Positions 35,814-45,236 are shown, counted from the stretch's first letter. The stretch: DNA of 64,000 bases from CAZTGZ01 sp964613385 (GCA_964613385.1 CAZTGZ010000008.1:22039-86038); one strand, 5' to 3'. Program-made: numbers and translations. Notes: generated by a model not told the origin, from the letters alone.

Positions 35814-36288
35814 AATATACATTTATTCAGCGACGGTACATAGCGGAAAAACCAGTCGACTAAGAAAATACATACAGAACAAATCTTCGGTTTATGGCCT
35901 GCTGTGCCCCGATGTTGATGGGCTCCGGGTAATCGAAGAACTTGACACGGGAATAGTTTACCCTTTTCAGACAGAATCTTCCCAGGAGGTCGTTTCTGTA
36001 GGGAAATACTTATTTCTGGAATCAGGATTTAAAAGAGGACAGGAAATCATTCATAGCCTTGATTCAAAAAGTCAGGGTCTTTATGTGATCGATGAGATTG
36101 GAAAACTGGAAATGAAAGATCAGGGCTTTGAACCTGCGTTTTCTGCCTTTCTTTCTTCTTTCAAACAAAGAACTGATGCATCCGAACTCATTCTGGTGGT
36201 TCGTGACTATCTGTTGGAAGATGCGAAATTAAAATACGATTTGAACCAAGCGTTTACCATTGGACATGACTTCTTCGATGCACCCTGA
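35806..36288 (+). CDS. P-loop nucleoside triphosphatase, THEP1/DUF2478-like
   Basis: 160 residues from ATG 35806, overlapping the membrane-protein stop by 8 bp. The P-loop IYSATVHSGKTSRL (Walker A variant with HSGKTS, about 6-19), GIVYPFQTE, and Walker B in GLYVIDEIGKLEMKDQG match the THEP1-like NTPase_1/DUF2478 group; the latter occurs in molybdenum-related clusters. It should hydrolyse NTP in the cytoplasm. With the adjoining membrane protein it could form an energy-coupled transport or signalling pair, which is inference. Its end overlaps mobA by 11 bp. Confidence 0.75.
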   Translation: MSKIYIYSATVHSGKTSRLRKYIQNKSSVYGLLCPDVDGLRVIEELDTGIVYPFQTESSQEVVSVGKYLFLESGFKRGQEIIHSLDSKSQGLYVIDEIGKLEMKDQGFEPAFSAFLSSFKQRTDASELILVVRDYLLEDAKLKYDLNQAFTIGHDFFDAP

Positions 36289-36865
36289 TATAGTTGCTCT
36301 GATATTGGCCGGCGGTAAGAGCAGCCGAATGGGACAACCGAAAGCCTGGATAGACTACCACGGAGCACCACAAGTACTGTATTTGCAAGATATGCTGAAA
36401 GAACTTTGTGCAAATGTGTGCATCTCTGCCAATGAATGGCCCGAACATTTACCAAACTATACCATTATTCCGGATCATCCTTCTTTGACAGGACATGGGC
36501 CCATTAGCGGACTATTGAGTGCATTTTTACTGCTGAAAAAACCCATTTTACTGATCGCCTGTGATTACCCGTATCTGGAAAAAAAGCATATTCATTTCTT
36601 ATTATCAAATCGCGACAAATATGCCCCGATAACCGGATATAAAAACTCTGAAGGTCGACCTGAACCCTTGTGCACCTTATATGAATACAGCGCATTGGAA
36701 CAACTTCAGAACGAACTTGCTCAGGGAAATGACAGTTTGTACAAATGGTTGCTAGGCCAGAATTCACACTGGTTGAAGGCTGAATCTGAAAAAATGTTTA
36801 TGGGTGCAGACACTCCGGAACAGGCAGAGGCATGGAAGCAAGCGTTGGGAAGGGATATCGGGTAG
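36278..36865 (+). CDS. mobA: Molybdenum cofactor guanylyltransferase, MobA
   Basis: 195 residues from ATG 36278. The nucleotidyltransferase signature ALILAGGKSSRMGQPKAWIDYHG binds GTP, and IACDYPYLEKKHI supplies the metal-binding Asp (DYP, corresponding to the DxP of MobA). TGYKNSEGRPEPLCTLY is the typical region contacting the pterin. MobA joins GMP to molybdopterin to give the bis-MGD cofactor precursor for DMSO-reductase family enzymes such as formate dehydrogenase. The IspD/GlmU families are alternatives but lack this pattern. Direct overlap with the NTPase and proximity to fdhD support the call. Confidence 0.88.
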   Translation: MHPDIVALILAGGKSSRMGQPKAWIDYHGAPQVLYLQDMLKELCANVCISANEWPEHLPNYTIIPDHPSLTGHGPISGLLSAFLLLKKPILLIACDYPYLEKKHIHFLLSNRDKYAPITGYKNSEGRPEPLCTLYEYSALEQLQNELAQGNDSLYKWLLGQNSHWLKAESEKMFMGADTPEQAEAWKQALGRDIG

Positions 36866-36872
36866 ATTTTAT

Positions 36873-36880
36873 TACATTTG
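36873..36880 (+). promoter_or_regulatory. Possible -7 element TACATTTG inside the mobA-fdhD gap
   Basis: TACATTTG (TAnnTTTG) spans 36873-36880 and overlaps the TTG at 36878 that would otherwise start fdhD. If it works as a promoter, fdhD starts at GTG 36887, 6 nt after the element. Confidence 0.35.
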
Positions 36881-36886
36881 AATTCC

Positions 36887-37732
36887 GTGCAGCAATCCAT
36901 TAGTCAACGAAAAATTACGCGATACGAGCGTGGCTCCTTGCAGGAATTGAAGGACGAACTGGCCATGGAAGAACCTTTGGAAATCAGGCTGCACTGGACG
37001 GATAACGGGAAAGATGAACAAAGAAACATCAGCATTACCATGCGCACACCGGGAGCCGATGAGGATTTGGTCTTAGGATTCCTGTTTACTGAGGGTATCA
37101 TTCAAAACAGGTCGCAGGTAGAGAAGGCAGAGCACTTGATCGTTCCCTGGAGCGGACAAGCCGATCCGAATGTGATGGTGGTAACATTGAAACCGGGTGA
37201 AAATCCGGATATAGCCAAGTTGGAAAGGCATTTTTATACCACCTCAAGTTGCGGAGTTTGCGGTAAGAGCTCCATTGAAGCCATACATACATTAAAAAGG
37301 ACACGGCAGCTTTCCATAGACTGGACCGTGGATGCGCATTGGCTAACAGAATTACCCATTCGTTTGAGAGAGGCGCAGGCTGTATTCGAAAGTACCGGAG
37401 GACTGCACGCATCGGCCTTTTTTGTGCCCGATGGAGCATTGATTCAACTGCGGGAAGATGTTGGCAGACACAATGCCTTGGACAAACTGATCGGATCAAC
37501 CCTGAAAAATGGATTTGAGGATTGGCGACAAATGGTTCTTTTACTGAGTGGAAGGGCCAGTTTTGAATTGATACAAAAGGCTGCAATGGCTGAAATTCAA
37601 GTAGTTGCCGCGGTTGGTGCCCCCTCAAGTCTGGCCGTTGATCTGGCCACGGATTTTGGGATTACCCTTTGTGGTTTTCTAAAATCTGATCGTTTTAATA
37701 TATATTCACATCCACAAAGAATACGGTCATGA
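36887..37732 (+). CDS. fdhD: Formate dehydrogenase accessory sulfurtransferase FdhD
   Basis: About 281 residues. The family hallmarks are present: EEPLEIRLHW, MRTPGADEDLVLGFLFTEGII, the active-site pair SSCGVCGKSS (Cys125/Cys128 counted from TTG 36878), TGGLHASAFF, REDVGRHNALDKLIG, LSGRASFELIQKAAMA and the C-terminal AVGAPSSLAVDLA. FdhD relays sulfur from a cysteine desulfurase to the bis-MGD cofactor of formate dehydrogenase. I prefer GTG 36887 over TTG 36878 because of the -7 element across the TTG, though both are possible. Its stop overlaps the next start by ATGA. Confidence 0.95.
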   Translation: MQQSISQRKITRYERGSLQELKDELAMEEPLEIRLHWTDNGKDEQRNISITMRTPGADEDLVLGFLFTEGIIQNRSQVEKAEHLIVPWSGQADPNVMVVTLKPGENPDIAKLERHFYTTSSCGVCGKSSIEAIHTLKRTRQLSIDWTVDAHWLTELPIRLREAQAVFESTGGLHASAFFVPDGALIQLREDVGRHNALDKLIGSTLKNGFEDWRQMVLLLSGRASFELIQKAAMAEIQVVAAVGAPSSLAVDLATDFGITLCGFLKSDRFNIYSHPQRIRS

Positions 37733-38103
37733 AAATACGCATTAAAGGAAATTTTATTCGTTACCGTTTGACCCAATCGGAAGTTAAAGCCTTAAGCGAA
37801 CAGGGATATTTCGAGGAGCAAACAGTATTTGCACCGGGAAAAGTATTCACCTACCGATTGGAGGCTTCGGACAAACACGAGCATTTATCTGCTGATTTTG
37901 AGTACAATACCATCACCATGTTTTTGCCAAAATCTGATGCCGGCCAATGGTATTTTATTGACAAGGTTGGGTATGAACACAGTATTCATACCGAACAGGG
38001 GGAGCTGATGTTGTTGCTGGAAAAGGATTTCGTATGTCTGGATGAAACCGTGGAGGATCAAAGCGACAATTATCCGCATCCGATGGTGGATGGTCATAAA
38101 TAG
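37729..38103 (+). CDS. Small protein coupled to fdhD (DUF7009-like)
   Basis: 124 residues, overlapping fdhD by ATGA. It begins MKIRIKGNFIRYRLTQSEVKALSEQGYFEE, then beta-strands (TFLPKSDAGQWYFIDKVGYEH-type) and an acidic tail (LDETVEDQSDNYPHP). It resembles, from memory, the family annotated as DUF7009, found next to fdhD in Bacteroidota. The function is unknown; translational coupling suggests a partner in formate dehydrogenase maturation. The gene ends 7 bp before a 34-bp palindrome. Confidence 0.7.
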   Translation: MKIRIKGNFIRYRLTQSEVKALSEQGYFEEQTVFAPGKVFTYRLEASDKHEHLSADFEYNTITMFLPKSDAGQWYFIDKVGYEHSIHTEQGELMLLLEKDFVCLDETVEDQSDNYPHPMVDGHK

Positions 38104-38110
38104 GGGTATA

Positions 38111-38144
38111 CATGTTGCAGCCTAGCATGCTAGGCTGCAACATG
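38111..38144. repeat. 34-bp perfect palindrome between convergent genes
   Basis: The sequence is its own reverse complement over all 34 bp (left half CATGTTGCAGCCTAGCA, centre at 38127/38128). It fills most of the 42 bp between the stop codons of the DUF7009-like gene and the opposing secreted-protein gene, and ends one base before the latter's stop. Related copies are at 45165-45232 and 45891-45915. It could act as a bidirectional terminator, though U-tracts are absent. Confidence 0.9.
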
Positions 38145-38145
38145 G

Positions 38146-41121
38146 CTACCTAACCACCCTTATCTCTCCCTTTAAATGTACATTTTCCGATTTTCCTGTT
38201 TTGCCTTCTATCTGAAACCAATATACCCCAGGAGGAACTGTTTCTCCCTGTATTTTACCATCCCATTGTTTGCCTTCTGATATTTTCTCTCCCCATCTGT
38301 TGTAAATGCGCATGGTATATTCCTTAAATCCGATGTTAAATGGTTCAAATTGGTCGTTTAATCCATCGCCGTTCGGACTGAATGTATTGGGCACAAAGAT
38401 GACCGCTTCATAACCCACACAAGCAGTATTGCTGTAACTGATTAAATCCGGGTTATGACCATTTATGGCCGCAATCCGATAGCAGCGTTCATATTGTCCG
38501 TTTTGAATAAATTGGGCATCGTTATAGTTGAGCGTTTCGGTGTTCTTCAATGGCTCATATACCCCGCTTTTCTGAACCTCTACTACATAAGTGGCTATAC
38601 CTCCCAACTCCTGCCAATCTTCATAGGCCGTCCATTGTAATAAGGCCCCTTTGTTTTCCTTATTTTCTCCTTGCAGAAGCACAACCTTGCCAATATTGCT
38701 CATGGGTGTAGGTTGGTCGCATACATTTATGGCCTGTACATGGTAAATACCGACTTTTTGACTATTCAGTTCATCCAAATAGAACGTATCTATTAAAGTG
38801 CTGAGTTGAACGTTGTCTTTATACAGTTGGTATCCCTTAGCATGAGGATGTGCGCTCCATGCTATTTTTGTATTTTCATTCTCAACCGAGGCTTTCCATA
38901 GCGTAGGAATGTATCCATGCTCAAAACCCGGTTTTACCCGGATAGTTTGTGTATCTGTGGTGATACAGCCGGTAGAGCCGAAAAGTTCTTGTACTAAGAT
39001 ATAGTTCTGTGTTTGTGGCAAGATGTGATCATACGTTTTAGGGGCTGAACCCGGATTTGTGATAACCATCGTCGCAGTTCCATCACCCCATTGCCAACGA
39101 ACCGAATCAATTGGGTCTGTATAGCTTCGGGATGCTGTGATTGCCAATGGACTGCAACCTTCTGCAGATGGATTCAAGGAGATACCCGGGCGCGGAGCAG
39201 GAAGAATATTTACCTGTTGATTTAGGGTAAAGGTATCGGAACAAAAGCCGTCATTGGCCACGAGGCTGACCCGGTATAGACCGTTTTGGATATAGGCATG
39301 AGACACAGAACCTTGTGCTGCTGTTGGCATGGCAGCAAAGGATAAAGAAGTATCTAAGCCATTGCCGAAATGCCAATAGTAGGAGTACGCTGAAGGGGGC
39401 AGACCTGAAAAGCGGGGTTTAAAGGAAGAAGTATTTTTAAAATGATGGGCGATCCATTGGCAGCCTGCAGTATCTGAGACGGTAAACCCGGCCGCGGGGG
39501 GAGGGTGAATCGTGATGCTGTCGCTGTACCACACATATCCACCGACATCATTAATGGCTTTGAGTTTTACGAAATATTGACCCGGTAATACATATTGATG
39601 ACCCACTCCCCACACCTTGGATAATGCCATATTTCTTTGGCCCGGGATAGTAAGTTTTAGTGATTCATCCAATTCACAACTGTCACCATCTCCAAAATAA
39701 AAGCGATAACGGCTAAAGTTTTGACTGTCTGTGAGGTTCTCAAATTGTGCAAATTGTCCTGAGCAAGGAGATGAATGCCTGAATTTAACCGGTTTATAAT
39801 GATCATGGGTATAGCCCAAATGGAAATTGCCACTTAAATCATCCGGAAAGGTGCCCCAGGGATTTTGTATGGCATCATACACAATTTTACAATCCGTGCC
39901 TAATTTATCCGGATACTGAATATAAGATAAAGTGTTCAATCTTGATATAAAACTATTGAGATAAATTTTGCCATTAGGCCCCAATTTTAAATTTGAACTA
40001 ATGGGGCGGTTATCATCTACGATTACCATAGGACTATTGGCTTTGGGATAAGGTAACCGATACAAATTAGGTTCTCCCACATCGGGATACAAATTGTATT
40101 GCCATAGCTGATTATATCGAAAATCCTGGTCCAATACCATCGCATACAATAAGCTATCATTCGGGGAGAACTCAACTCCAAAAATCGAAGTATAATAAAA
40201 GTATTTAGTAGGAATAGGGTTGTGTACTTTGGCACTAAAATGAAGATTTGTCATTTTTGTTGTCTTGCCTGTTACTGGGTCAAAATCTAAAACATCTATC
40301 CTGTTATTTGCAGTGGGATATCCCCAAATTACAGGGAAATCAGGTGGTTCTCCAATAGAGTCAAATTTTTTTAGGCTGGCAATTGCAATTGCGGTTCCTT
40401 TTTGATTAAAAACTATTGATGAATGATAAGAATATGTGGCAGAATATGGAATAAAAATACTGGTATCAATACCAGTTTCTGGTTTATAGCGAATAAAAAA
40501 CAGACTGTCAGAGGTGCCCCCTATAATCCAATAGACATTTAATTTCGGATAAAACCTACAATTTATTGTATGAACACCATCTCTAAAAGGTTTTCGAAAA
40601 TATTCCTGTTTGAATCGATTTCCTACTTTGATTTCCGTTTGTTTAATACTATTTTCTATATCTACTTTTACTTGTGTTAGTGTATAAATTAAATTGGTGT
40701 CGTTATCTGAATCAAATCCTCTCTGTCTATGCCAATAGAAAAAATCTAATCTATTCGAATCAGAAGATTTGCAATAAATTCCCATATGTTCACTGTTTTT
40801 CCCAATTTTAACTTTATCGGTTATTGTGTTTATTAACAAAAGGGTATCTAAATCTGAATAAAACCTTAATTTTCCTGCATTGTTTACATAGCTATATCTG
40901 CTACCTGCATAATGGTAACTCGAGACCCTGAGTCCTGATAGATTGAATTTTTCAACAACAGGCGNNNNNNNNNNAGGCGGCTCCTGATTGAAGTTAATCA
41001 AGTAATTTTGTCTAAAACTCCCGTAATTCCAATAATTGGACTCCTGTGCAATTAATTGCGAACTCAATACATGTGCCATCAAAATGATGCACCATTTTAA
41101 ATTATGAATATTAAATATCAC
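38146..41121 (-). CDS. Large secreted PKD protein with gliding-associated C-terminal domain
   Basis: 991 residues in one frame with a 10-N gap (40965-40974) near the N-terminus. Start GTG 41121 overlaps the upstream gene's stop as GTGA; the signal region is IILMAHVLSSQLIAQ. A long N-terminal part with WD40-like or propeller-like strands (residues ~60-450) is followed by PKD-type domains (YRFYFGDGDSCE, SYYWHFGNGLDTSL, VRWQWGDGT), a fibronectin-like region and the terminal type B sorting domain (IFVPNTFSPNGDGLNDQF...YTMRIYNRWGEKISEGK...WDGKIQGE). Presumably a T9SS-exported surface protein cotranscribed with the giant protein upstream. Confidence 0.85.
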   Translation of the reverse strand: MIFNIHNLKWCIILMAHVLSSQLIAQESNYWNYGSFRQNYLINFNQEPPXXXXPVVEKFNLSGLRVSSYHYAGSRYSYVNNAGKLRFYSDLDTLLLINTITDKVKIGKNSEHMGIYCKSSDSNRLDFFYWHRQRGFDSDNDTNLIYTLTQVKVDIENSIKQTEIKVGNRFKQEYFRKPFRDGVHTINCRFYPKLNVYWIIGGTSDSLFFIRYKPETGIDTSIFIPYSATYSYHSSIVFNQKGTAIAIASLKKFDSIGEPPDFPVIWGYPTANNRIDVLDFDPVTGKTTKMTNLHFSAKVHNPIPTKYFYYTSIFGVEFSPNDSLLYAMVLDQDFRYNQLWQYNLYPDVGEPNLYRLPYPKANSPMVIVDDNRPISSNLKLGPNGKIYLNSFISRLNTLSYIQYPDKLGTDCKIVYDAIQNPWGTFPDDLSGNFHLGYTHDHYKPVKFRHSSPCSGQFAQFENLTDSQNFSRYRFYFGDGDSCELDESLKLTIPGQRNMALSKVWGVGHQYVLPGQYFVKLKAINDVGGYVWYSDSITIHPPPAAGFTVSDTAGCQWIAHHFKNTSSFKPRFSGLPPSAYSYYWHFGNGLDTSLSFAAMPTAAQGSVSHAYIQNGLYRVSLVANDGFCSDTFTLNQQVNILPAPRPGISLNPSAEGCSPLAITASRSYTDPIDSVRWQWGDGTATMVITNPGSAPKTYDHILPQTQNYILVQELFGSTGCITTDTQTIRVKPGFEHGYIPTLWKASVENENTKIAWSAHPHAKGYQLYKDNVQLSTLIDTFYLDELNSQKVGIYHVQAINVCDQPTPMSNIGKVVLLQGENKENKGALLQWTAYEDWQELGGIATYVVEVQKSGVYEPLKNTETLNYNDAQFIQNGQYERCYRIAAINGHNPDLISYSNTACVGYEAVIFVPNTFSPNGDGLNDQFEPFNIGFKEYTMRIYNRWGEKISEGKQWDGKIQGETVPPGVYWFQIEGKTGKSENVHLKGEIRVVR
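40965..40974. other. Assembly gap (10 N)
   Basis: Lies near the start of the large secreted PKD protein; the frame happens to stay open across it. The short flanks AGGCG on both sides may be overlapping contig ends. Confidence 0.95.
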
Positions 41122-44100
41122 AGTGTCCCTTTAACAAATTTTCCGTTCCAAAGCTTTCCGTTCGCGTCCTTTACCTGAATTATGTACACTCCATTTAAAA
41201 GTTGGCCAATATTCAAGTGGTAGGATACGTCAGGTGTTTGAGGTAGAATTTGGTTTATCGTTCTTCCGGTGAAATCTGAGATGGTTATTTCAGAAATGAA
41301 ATTATTATTGGTAGTTGCTATGGTTAGAAAATCATATGCAGGGTTTGGATATACTCTGATTGGTTGCGATTGACTCTTCTTGACCAAAACTTCCATCCCT
41401 TTCTTTTGACTGAGCAAAGCTTGTGGGTGTATGTTTATTTTAACTCCGTAATATTGCCATATATAATCAGCGGCTAAAGATTGTAGCATTGGGTTCACGC
41501 TTTCATCCTTGGCTAGTTGTATGAAATTGTTAAATTTTTCTGAGCCTTTGATATTGGAACTATGTGATTGTTTTTCTTTAATCAGTGCCGAATAAAGTGA
41601 TTGTTTATCAATGTCAGAAATTTCTTTTATTAATTCTGTCGCTTGGTAAAAATCATTTTGGTCCAAGGCCAAATTCAAGCGTTTTTCAGCCGATGGAAGC
41701 ACAAATAGTTCGGGATCAAAATCATGTTCAAATCCCGGATTGGGATTTTGAATATACATGTCACAAATGTTCTTGGCATTGCACGAAATGGCAATATCTG
41801 ATCCAAAATCATAACGTAATAGTGGATCAGACCTATTCGGTAAATAAGGATTTGAAACACCAGCATCAATAGAGTACAAAAAAGGAATTGTACCCGTATT
41901 ATCTGTAAAAAGATTATCACTAATACCTTGAGTCCACTGAATGGCATGGTGATTGGTAGAATTTCCTTGCATTTCAAAGGCACCGTCCTTCCAAAACCAG
42001 TCGTAAATTAAATCGGTGTATTGATCACACCGAATGTCAATATCCTGGTTGTCGTTATCAAAGTAATGGGCCACACCCCGGTTAGAGGTATAGGTGTTTT
42101 CTACAATATTCTTATAAAACGAGGAGCCTGTTACCCCTGATGTGGCGCCTTGATCTGTAAAAAAAGCGGTATAAGGAACATCTATTTCATTGGTGATTTC
42201 ATTTTCCCATACTTTTTGAACATGTCCCCAACTGTTAAAAATGCCATATTTATGATCGTGATCTAAATTGGTGTAATTTGGCAAGTTATCAGACCAAATG
42301 ATGCTGTTCTTATAAATCACAGAAGTATCTGATACCACAGTCCAAATCGGGTTGAGCACATCTATAAATTCTGCCTCCAAAACTTTTACTTTTTTGGTTG
42401 GATGCGCATAATTGTTGATATGAATGCCCTCATTGAGCCCTATGAATCGATTGGGCGCGTCATTGGGTACATAGCACGATCCATTGAAAATTTGATTATA
42501 TCCGCCTTTGATCAAAGTGACATTTGCATTATCGCCTAATATGCCGGATCCATGTGGCATCAGAGCATCGGTCTCCAAATTTTCGAATATACAACTGGTA
42601 AATTTAATTTGACCGTTATAACCATCCCTAATATCTACAAACATATCTAATCCTGAAACGTCGGTATCGTATTTATCGGTATAGGCAAATTCAAGGGGTT
42701 TGTCATTTTTAAACCAAGCGTACTTAATACCCATATCTATTGGCGACGAATAATGATCCAATTTAATGGAAGTTATGTTGTTATAAAAAGTCAATTGGGT
42801 ATTTCGGAGATTCTCAGATTTGTTTACATTAAAGATTCCTCCGGCCTCTACCTGCACGCCCAAATGAGCACTTTCTATACTGCCATTAATGATTTCTAAT
42901 TCACCGCCCTCGGCTACATATATTCCACCCCAACCTAAATCCGGGCAATCCGGGTCGAGCGGGTTTTTAATGGATGTGATTTTGGCGGTACCGTCAATAA
43001 CCAGTTTGCCACCATCCTGAACGACTAATTGCGGTTGATGGGGTATGCGTCCGTTTGTAAATTCAATGACTGAGCCTCCTAGAAAAGTTAAAGTAACTCC
43101 GGATTCAATCACCAAAGTGCCATTGATTTTTTTATTCGAACCAATATTGGTGGCGCCAGATCCAAATTGAACAATGGCAGAAATGTATGGATCCTGATTG
43201 CTTGGATCATCCGGAACATAATTATACGTTTGCGATCCAACACAAGGCTGAGTTAGCTTTATTACATGCACATCATCAAAGTTTAATCCGTTGTTACCAC
43301 AAATGACAATTTCGCCGGAGGCATTGGCCACGGCATTATACATACACAATTGCTTTTTGACATTTCCGGGGTACTCCAGTGCTCTGGGCATGGGATCTAA
43401 AATGAGTTTCGACCAACGGACGGAAGAAAAGGATGGGTCAAAATTATATACTATGGCATCGCTTTCCCATTTGTCATTTCCTGTAGGCCAATTAGCACTA
43501 TATGTTTCTATTTCTTCATTGTTGCATGCAGTATTAATGAATACTGATGGAATAAAATCCTGAGACATTTTTCTTCTATGGGTGCTGCTCACAGCAGTAA
43601 TACTGTTGTCCGGCATAACATGAACACCAACTTTTAAATCATATGCACTTACCTCACCAATTGACATGAATGAGTTAAATGACATGTCTGCATTCAATTT
43701 AAGAATAATGCCTTCATCATTAGAATTATCATACACTGGGTCATTTGCTGCAAATGAATGCGCCCCAACAATAAAATAATTTTCCTCTTCGTATTCTTGT
43801 AACTCAATGTCCCAAGGTTTATACCCTCCTGAATGATCGAAAGTAGGATCTAAATAACCTTCTACCAATGTTGGGATAGTTGGACTCAATTCAGAATTAT
43901 ATTCATTGTCCATAAAGCCACTTCCTGTAATGTCATCTAAATCCGAATCTATCTTAAATCCTCCGATTTTCTTGTTTCCATCTTCACGATAATATGCTAT
44001 GCCAAAACTGTTTGCATTTTCTCTTACAATTGACAATAGAGCCATGTTTCCATCTGGGTTAGTAATTTTTCTTGCTTTTAAAATGGCTCCAGTCGTTGGA

Positions 44101-45041
44101 TCTATTTTAACTATAAATCCACTCATTTTAACATAAGGGTCATAAGGTGGATTGGCAGGTTGCCAATCACCAACACACCCCACGGCAATAATGGCTTCGT
44201 CAGATGCTTCCACTAAATCCCATGCAGTGCCAGGTGAAGCATAAGCATCAACACTCACTGAAGGGATAATACTGCCATAAGTATATTGCCATTCAACCTC
44301 GCCATTGTTCGAACCATCGAGTTTCACGATATAGAACCTTCTGGAGGAGCGATGCTGAGTATAATAATCACATGGGTCGCTGCATGAAAGCGTGGTAACT
44401 TGTTCTGTATTTAAGGCATCTAAATATCGGTACTGAATTCCTGTTAATTGATTTCCTCCCCTTCCTGAGGTAAAAATATACTTTCCGTCACCGGATTCCT
44501 TGGCCTGTATAAGATTATACATCTCTCCATATTCCTGTCCAAAAACCTTATACCATTCCATATTGCCGCTTTCATCAATTTTCATTACGGCACCATGCTG
44601 TGAACCCTTCCAATTCACCGGATCATTACACTCCAGTTCGTTGATGGCCGGCCTAGTCGTGGGGGGATCAGGGAATTCAGGTAAAGTTAGTGCAGGCTCT
44701 CCACATTCGTATATCCGAATGGGTTTGTTTCTAAAAGTAGTATAACCACTCATTATATACCCGTCATGAGTTGTAATGTTCTCAGGGTCATACCATCTTT
44801 GAATGGCATACATCCAATCTTCACCGGTTTCTTCATGAGAACTATACGCTGTTACGTTATTGTCCAAATCATACCAGCTATCTGGATAGTATGACTTTTG
44901 CCATAGAACATCATAAGGTTGTTGTTGTGCAAAGGAATTGAAACAGATGAATATTGAAAGTATTAACAAAACACCCGATATATTTAGAATATTGTGCAGG
45001 GAGGGGGTAAACCCTTGATAATTAATGTTTTGCGTTTTCAT
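41118..45041 (-). CDS. Giant secreted protein with T9SS type A sorting domain
   Basis: 1307 residues. The N-terminal region has a long hydrophobic stretch (GVLLILSIFICFNSFAQ) as signal peptide. The first ~600 residues carry kelch-like or propeller-like segments with many Trp and Asp (YSSHEETGEDWMYAIQRWYD, HGAVMKIDESGNMEWYK). A beta-helix-like region follows (GTLVIESGVTLTFLGGSVIEF, GGIYVAEGGELEIINGSIESAHLGVQVEAGG), typical of right-handed parallel beta-helices. The end (PIRVYPNPAYDFLTIATT...LNIGQLLNGVYIIQVKDANG) is the type A sorting domain. It overlaps the next gene by GTGA. It is probably exported and surface-associated; enzymatic activity is not visible. Confidence 0.85.
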   Translation of the reverse strand: MKTQNINYQGFTPSLHNILNISGVLLILSIFICFNSFAQQQPYDVLWQKSYYPDSWYDLDNNVTAYSSHEETGEDWMYAIQRWYDPENITTHDGYIMSGYTTFRNKPIRIYECGEPALTLPEFPDPPTTRPAINELECNDPVNWKGSQHGAVMKIDESGNMEWYKVFGQEYGEMYNLIQAKESGDGKYIFTSGRGGNQLTGIQYRYLDALNTEQVTTLSCSDPCDYYTQHRSSRRFYIVKLDGSNNGEVEWQYTYGSIIPSVSVDAYASPGTAWDLVEASDEAIIAVGCVGDWQPANPPYDPYVKMSGFIVKIDPTTGAILKARKITNPDGNMALLSIVRENANSFGIAYYREDGNKKIGGFKIDSDLDDITGSGFMDNEYNSELSPTIPTLVEGYLDPTFDHSGGYKPWDIELQEYEEENYFIVGAHSFAANDPVYDNSNDEGIILKLNADMSFNSFMSIGEVSAYDLKVGVHVMPDNSITAVSSTHRRKMSQDFIPSVFINTACNNEEIETYSANWPTGNDKWESDAIVYNFDPSFSSVRWSKLILDPMPRALEYPGNVKKQLCMYNAVANASGEIVICGNNGLNFDDVHVIKLTQPCVGSQTYNYVPDDPSNQDPYISAIVQFGSGATNIGSNKKINGTLVIESGVTLTFLGGSVIEFTNGRIPHQPQLVVQDGGKLVIDGTAKITSIKNPLDPDCPDLGWGGIYVAEGGELEIINGSIESAHLGVQVEAGGIFNVNKSENLRNTQLTFYNNITSIKLDHYSSPIDMGIKYAWFKNDKPLEFAYTDKYDTDVSGLDMFVDIRDGYNGQIKFTSCIFENLETDALMPHGSGILGDNANVTLIKGGYNQIFNGSCYVPNDAPNRFIGLNEGIHINNYAHPTKKVKVLEAEFIDVLNPIWTVVSDTSVIYKNSIIWSDNLPNYTNLDHDHKYGIFNSWGHVQKVWENEITNEIDVPYTAFFTDQGATSGVTGSSFYKNIVENTYTSNRGVAHYFDNDNQDIDIRCDQYTDLIYDWFWKDGAFEMQGNSTNHHAIQWTQGISDNLFTDNTGTIPFLYSIDAGVSNPYLPNRSDPLLRYDFGSDIAISCNAKNICDMYIQNPNPGFEHDFDPELFVLPSAEKRLNLALDQNDFYQATELIKEISDIDKQSLYSALIKEKQSHSSNIKGSEKFNNFIQLAKDESVNPMLQSLAADYIWQYYGVKINIHPQALLSQKKGMEVLVKKSQSQPIRVYPNPAYDFLTIATTNNNFISEITISDFTGRTINQILPQTPDVSYHLNIGQLLNGVYIIQVKDANGKLWNGKFVKGTL

Positions 45042-45087
45042 TGGCTAAATAGTTGAAATTAATGTACTGAAAATGTTGGCTTTTACA

Positions 45088-45120
45088 CAAAGTTATACCA
45101 TAGATTTCCGGCAATTACAA
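45088..45120 (-). promoter_or_regulatory. Promoter of the giant secreted protein operon
   Basis: Minus strand TAACTTTG (45095-45088) with TTG either 22 bp (45120-45118) or 16 bp (45114-45112) upstream. The start codon is 46 nt downstream. Confidence 0.5.
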
Positions 45121-45164
45121 GCCATAACAAAAAGACCATGGTAATATGACATTTGGTGATTTTT

Positions 45165-45232
45165 GCATGTTGCGGCCTAGCATGCTAGGCTGCAACATGC
45201 CAGGCTGCAACATGCTAGGCTGCAACTTGCAA
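45165..45232. repeat. Palindromic repeat with three tandem 15-bp units
   Basis: A 36-bp palindrome (45165-45200, one mismatched pair) of the same family as 38111-38144 runs into three tandem 15-mers, CATGCTAGGCTGCAA, CATGCCAGGCTGCAA and CATGCTAGGCTGCAA (45181-45225), plus a partial copy. It lies between two divergent promoters. Confidence 0.9.
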
Positions 45233-45236
45233 CCCA

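Noticed and set aside
45181..45232. CRISPR array
   Set aside because: Units are 15 bp, contiguous and without spacers; no cas genes are present.
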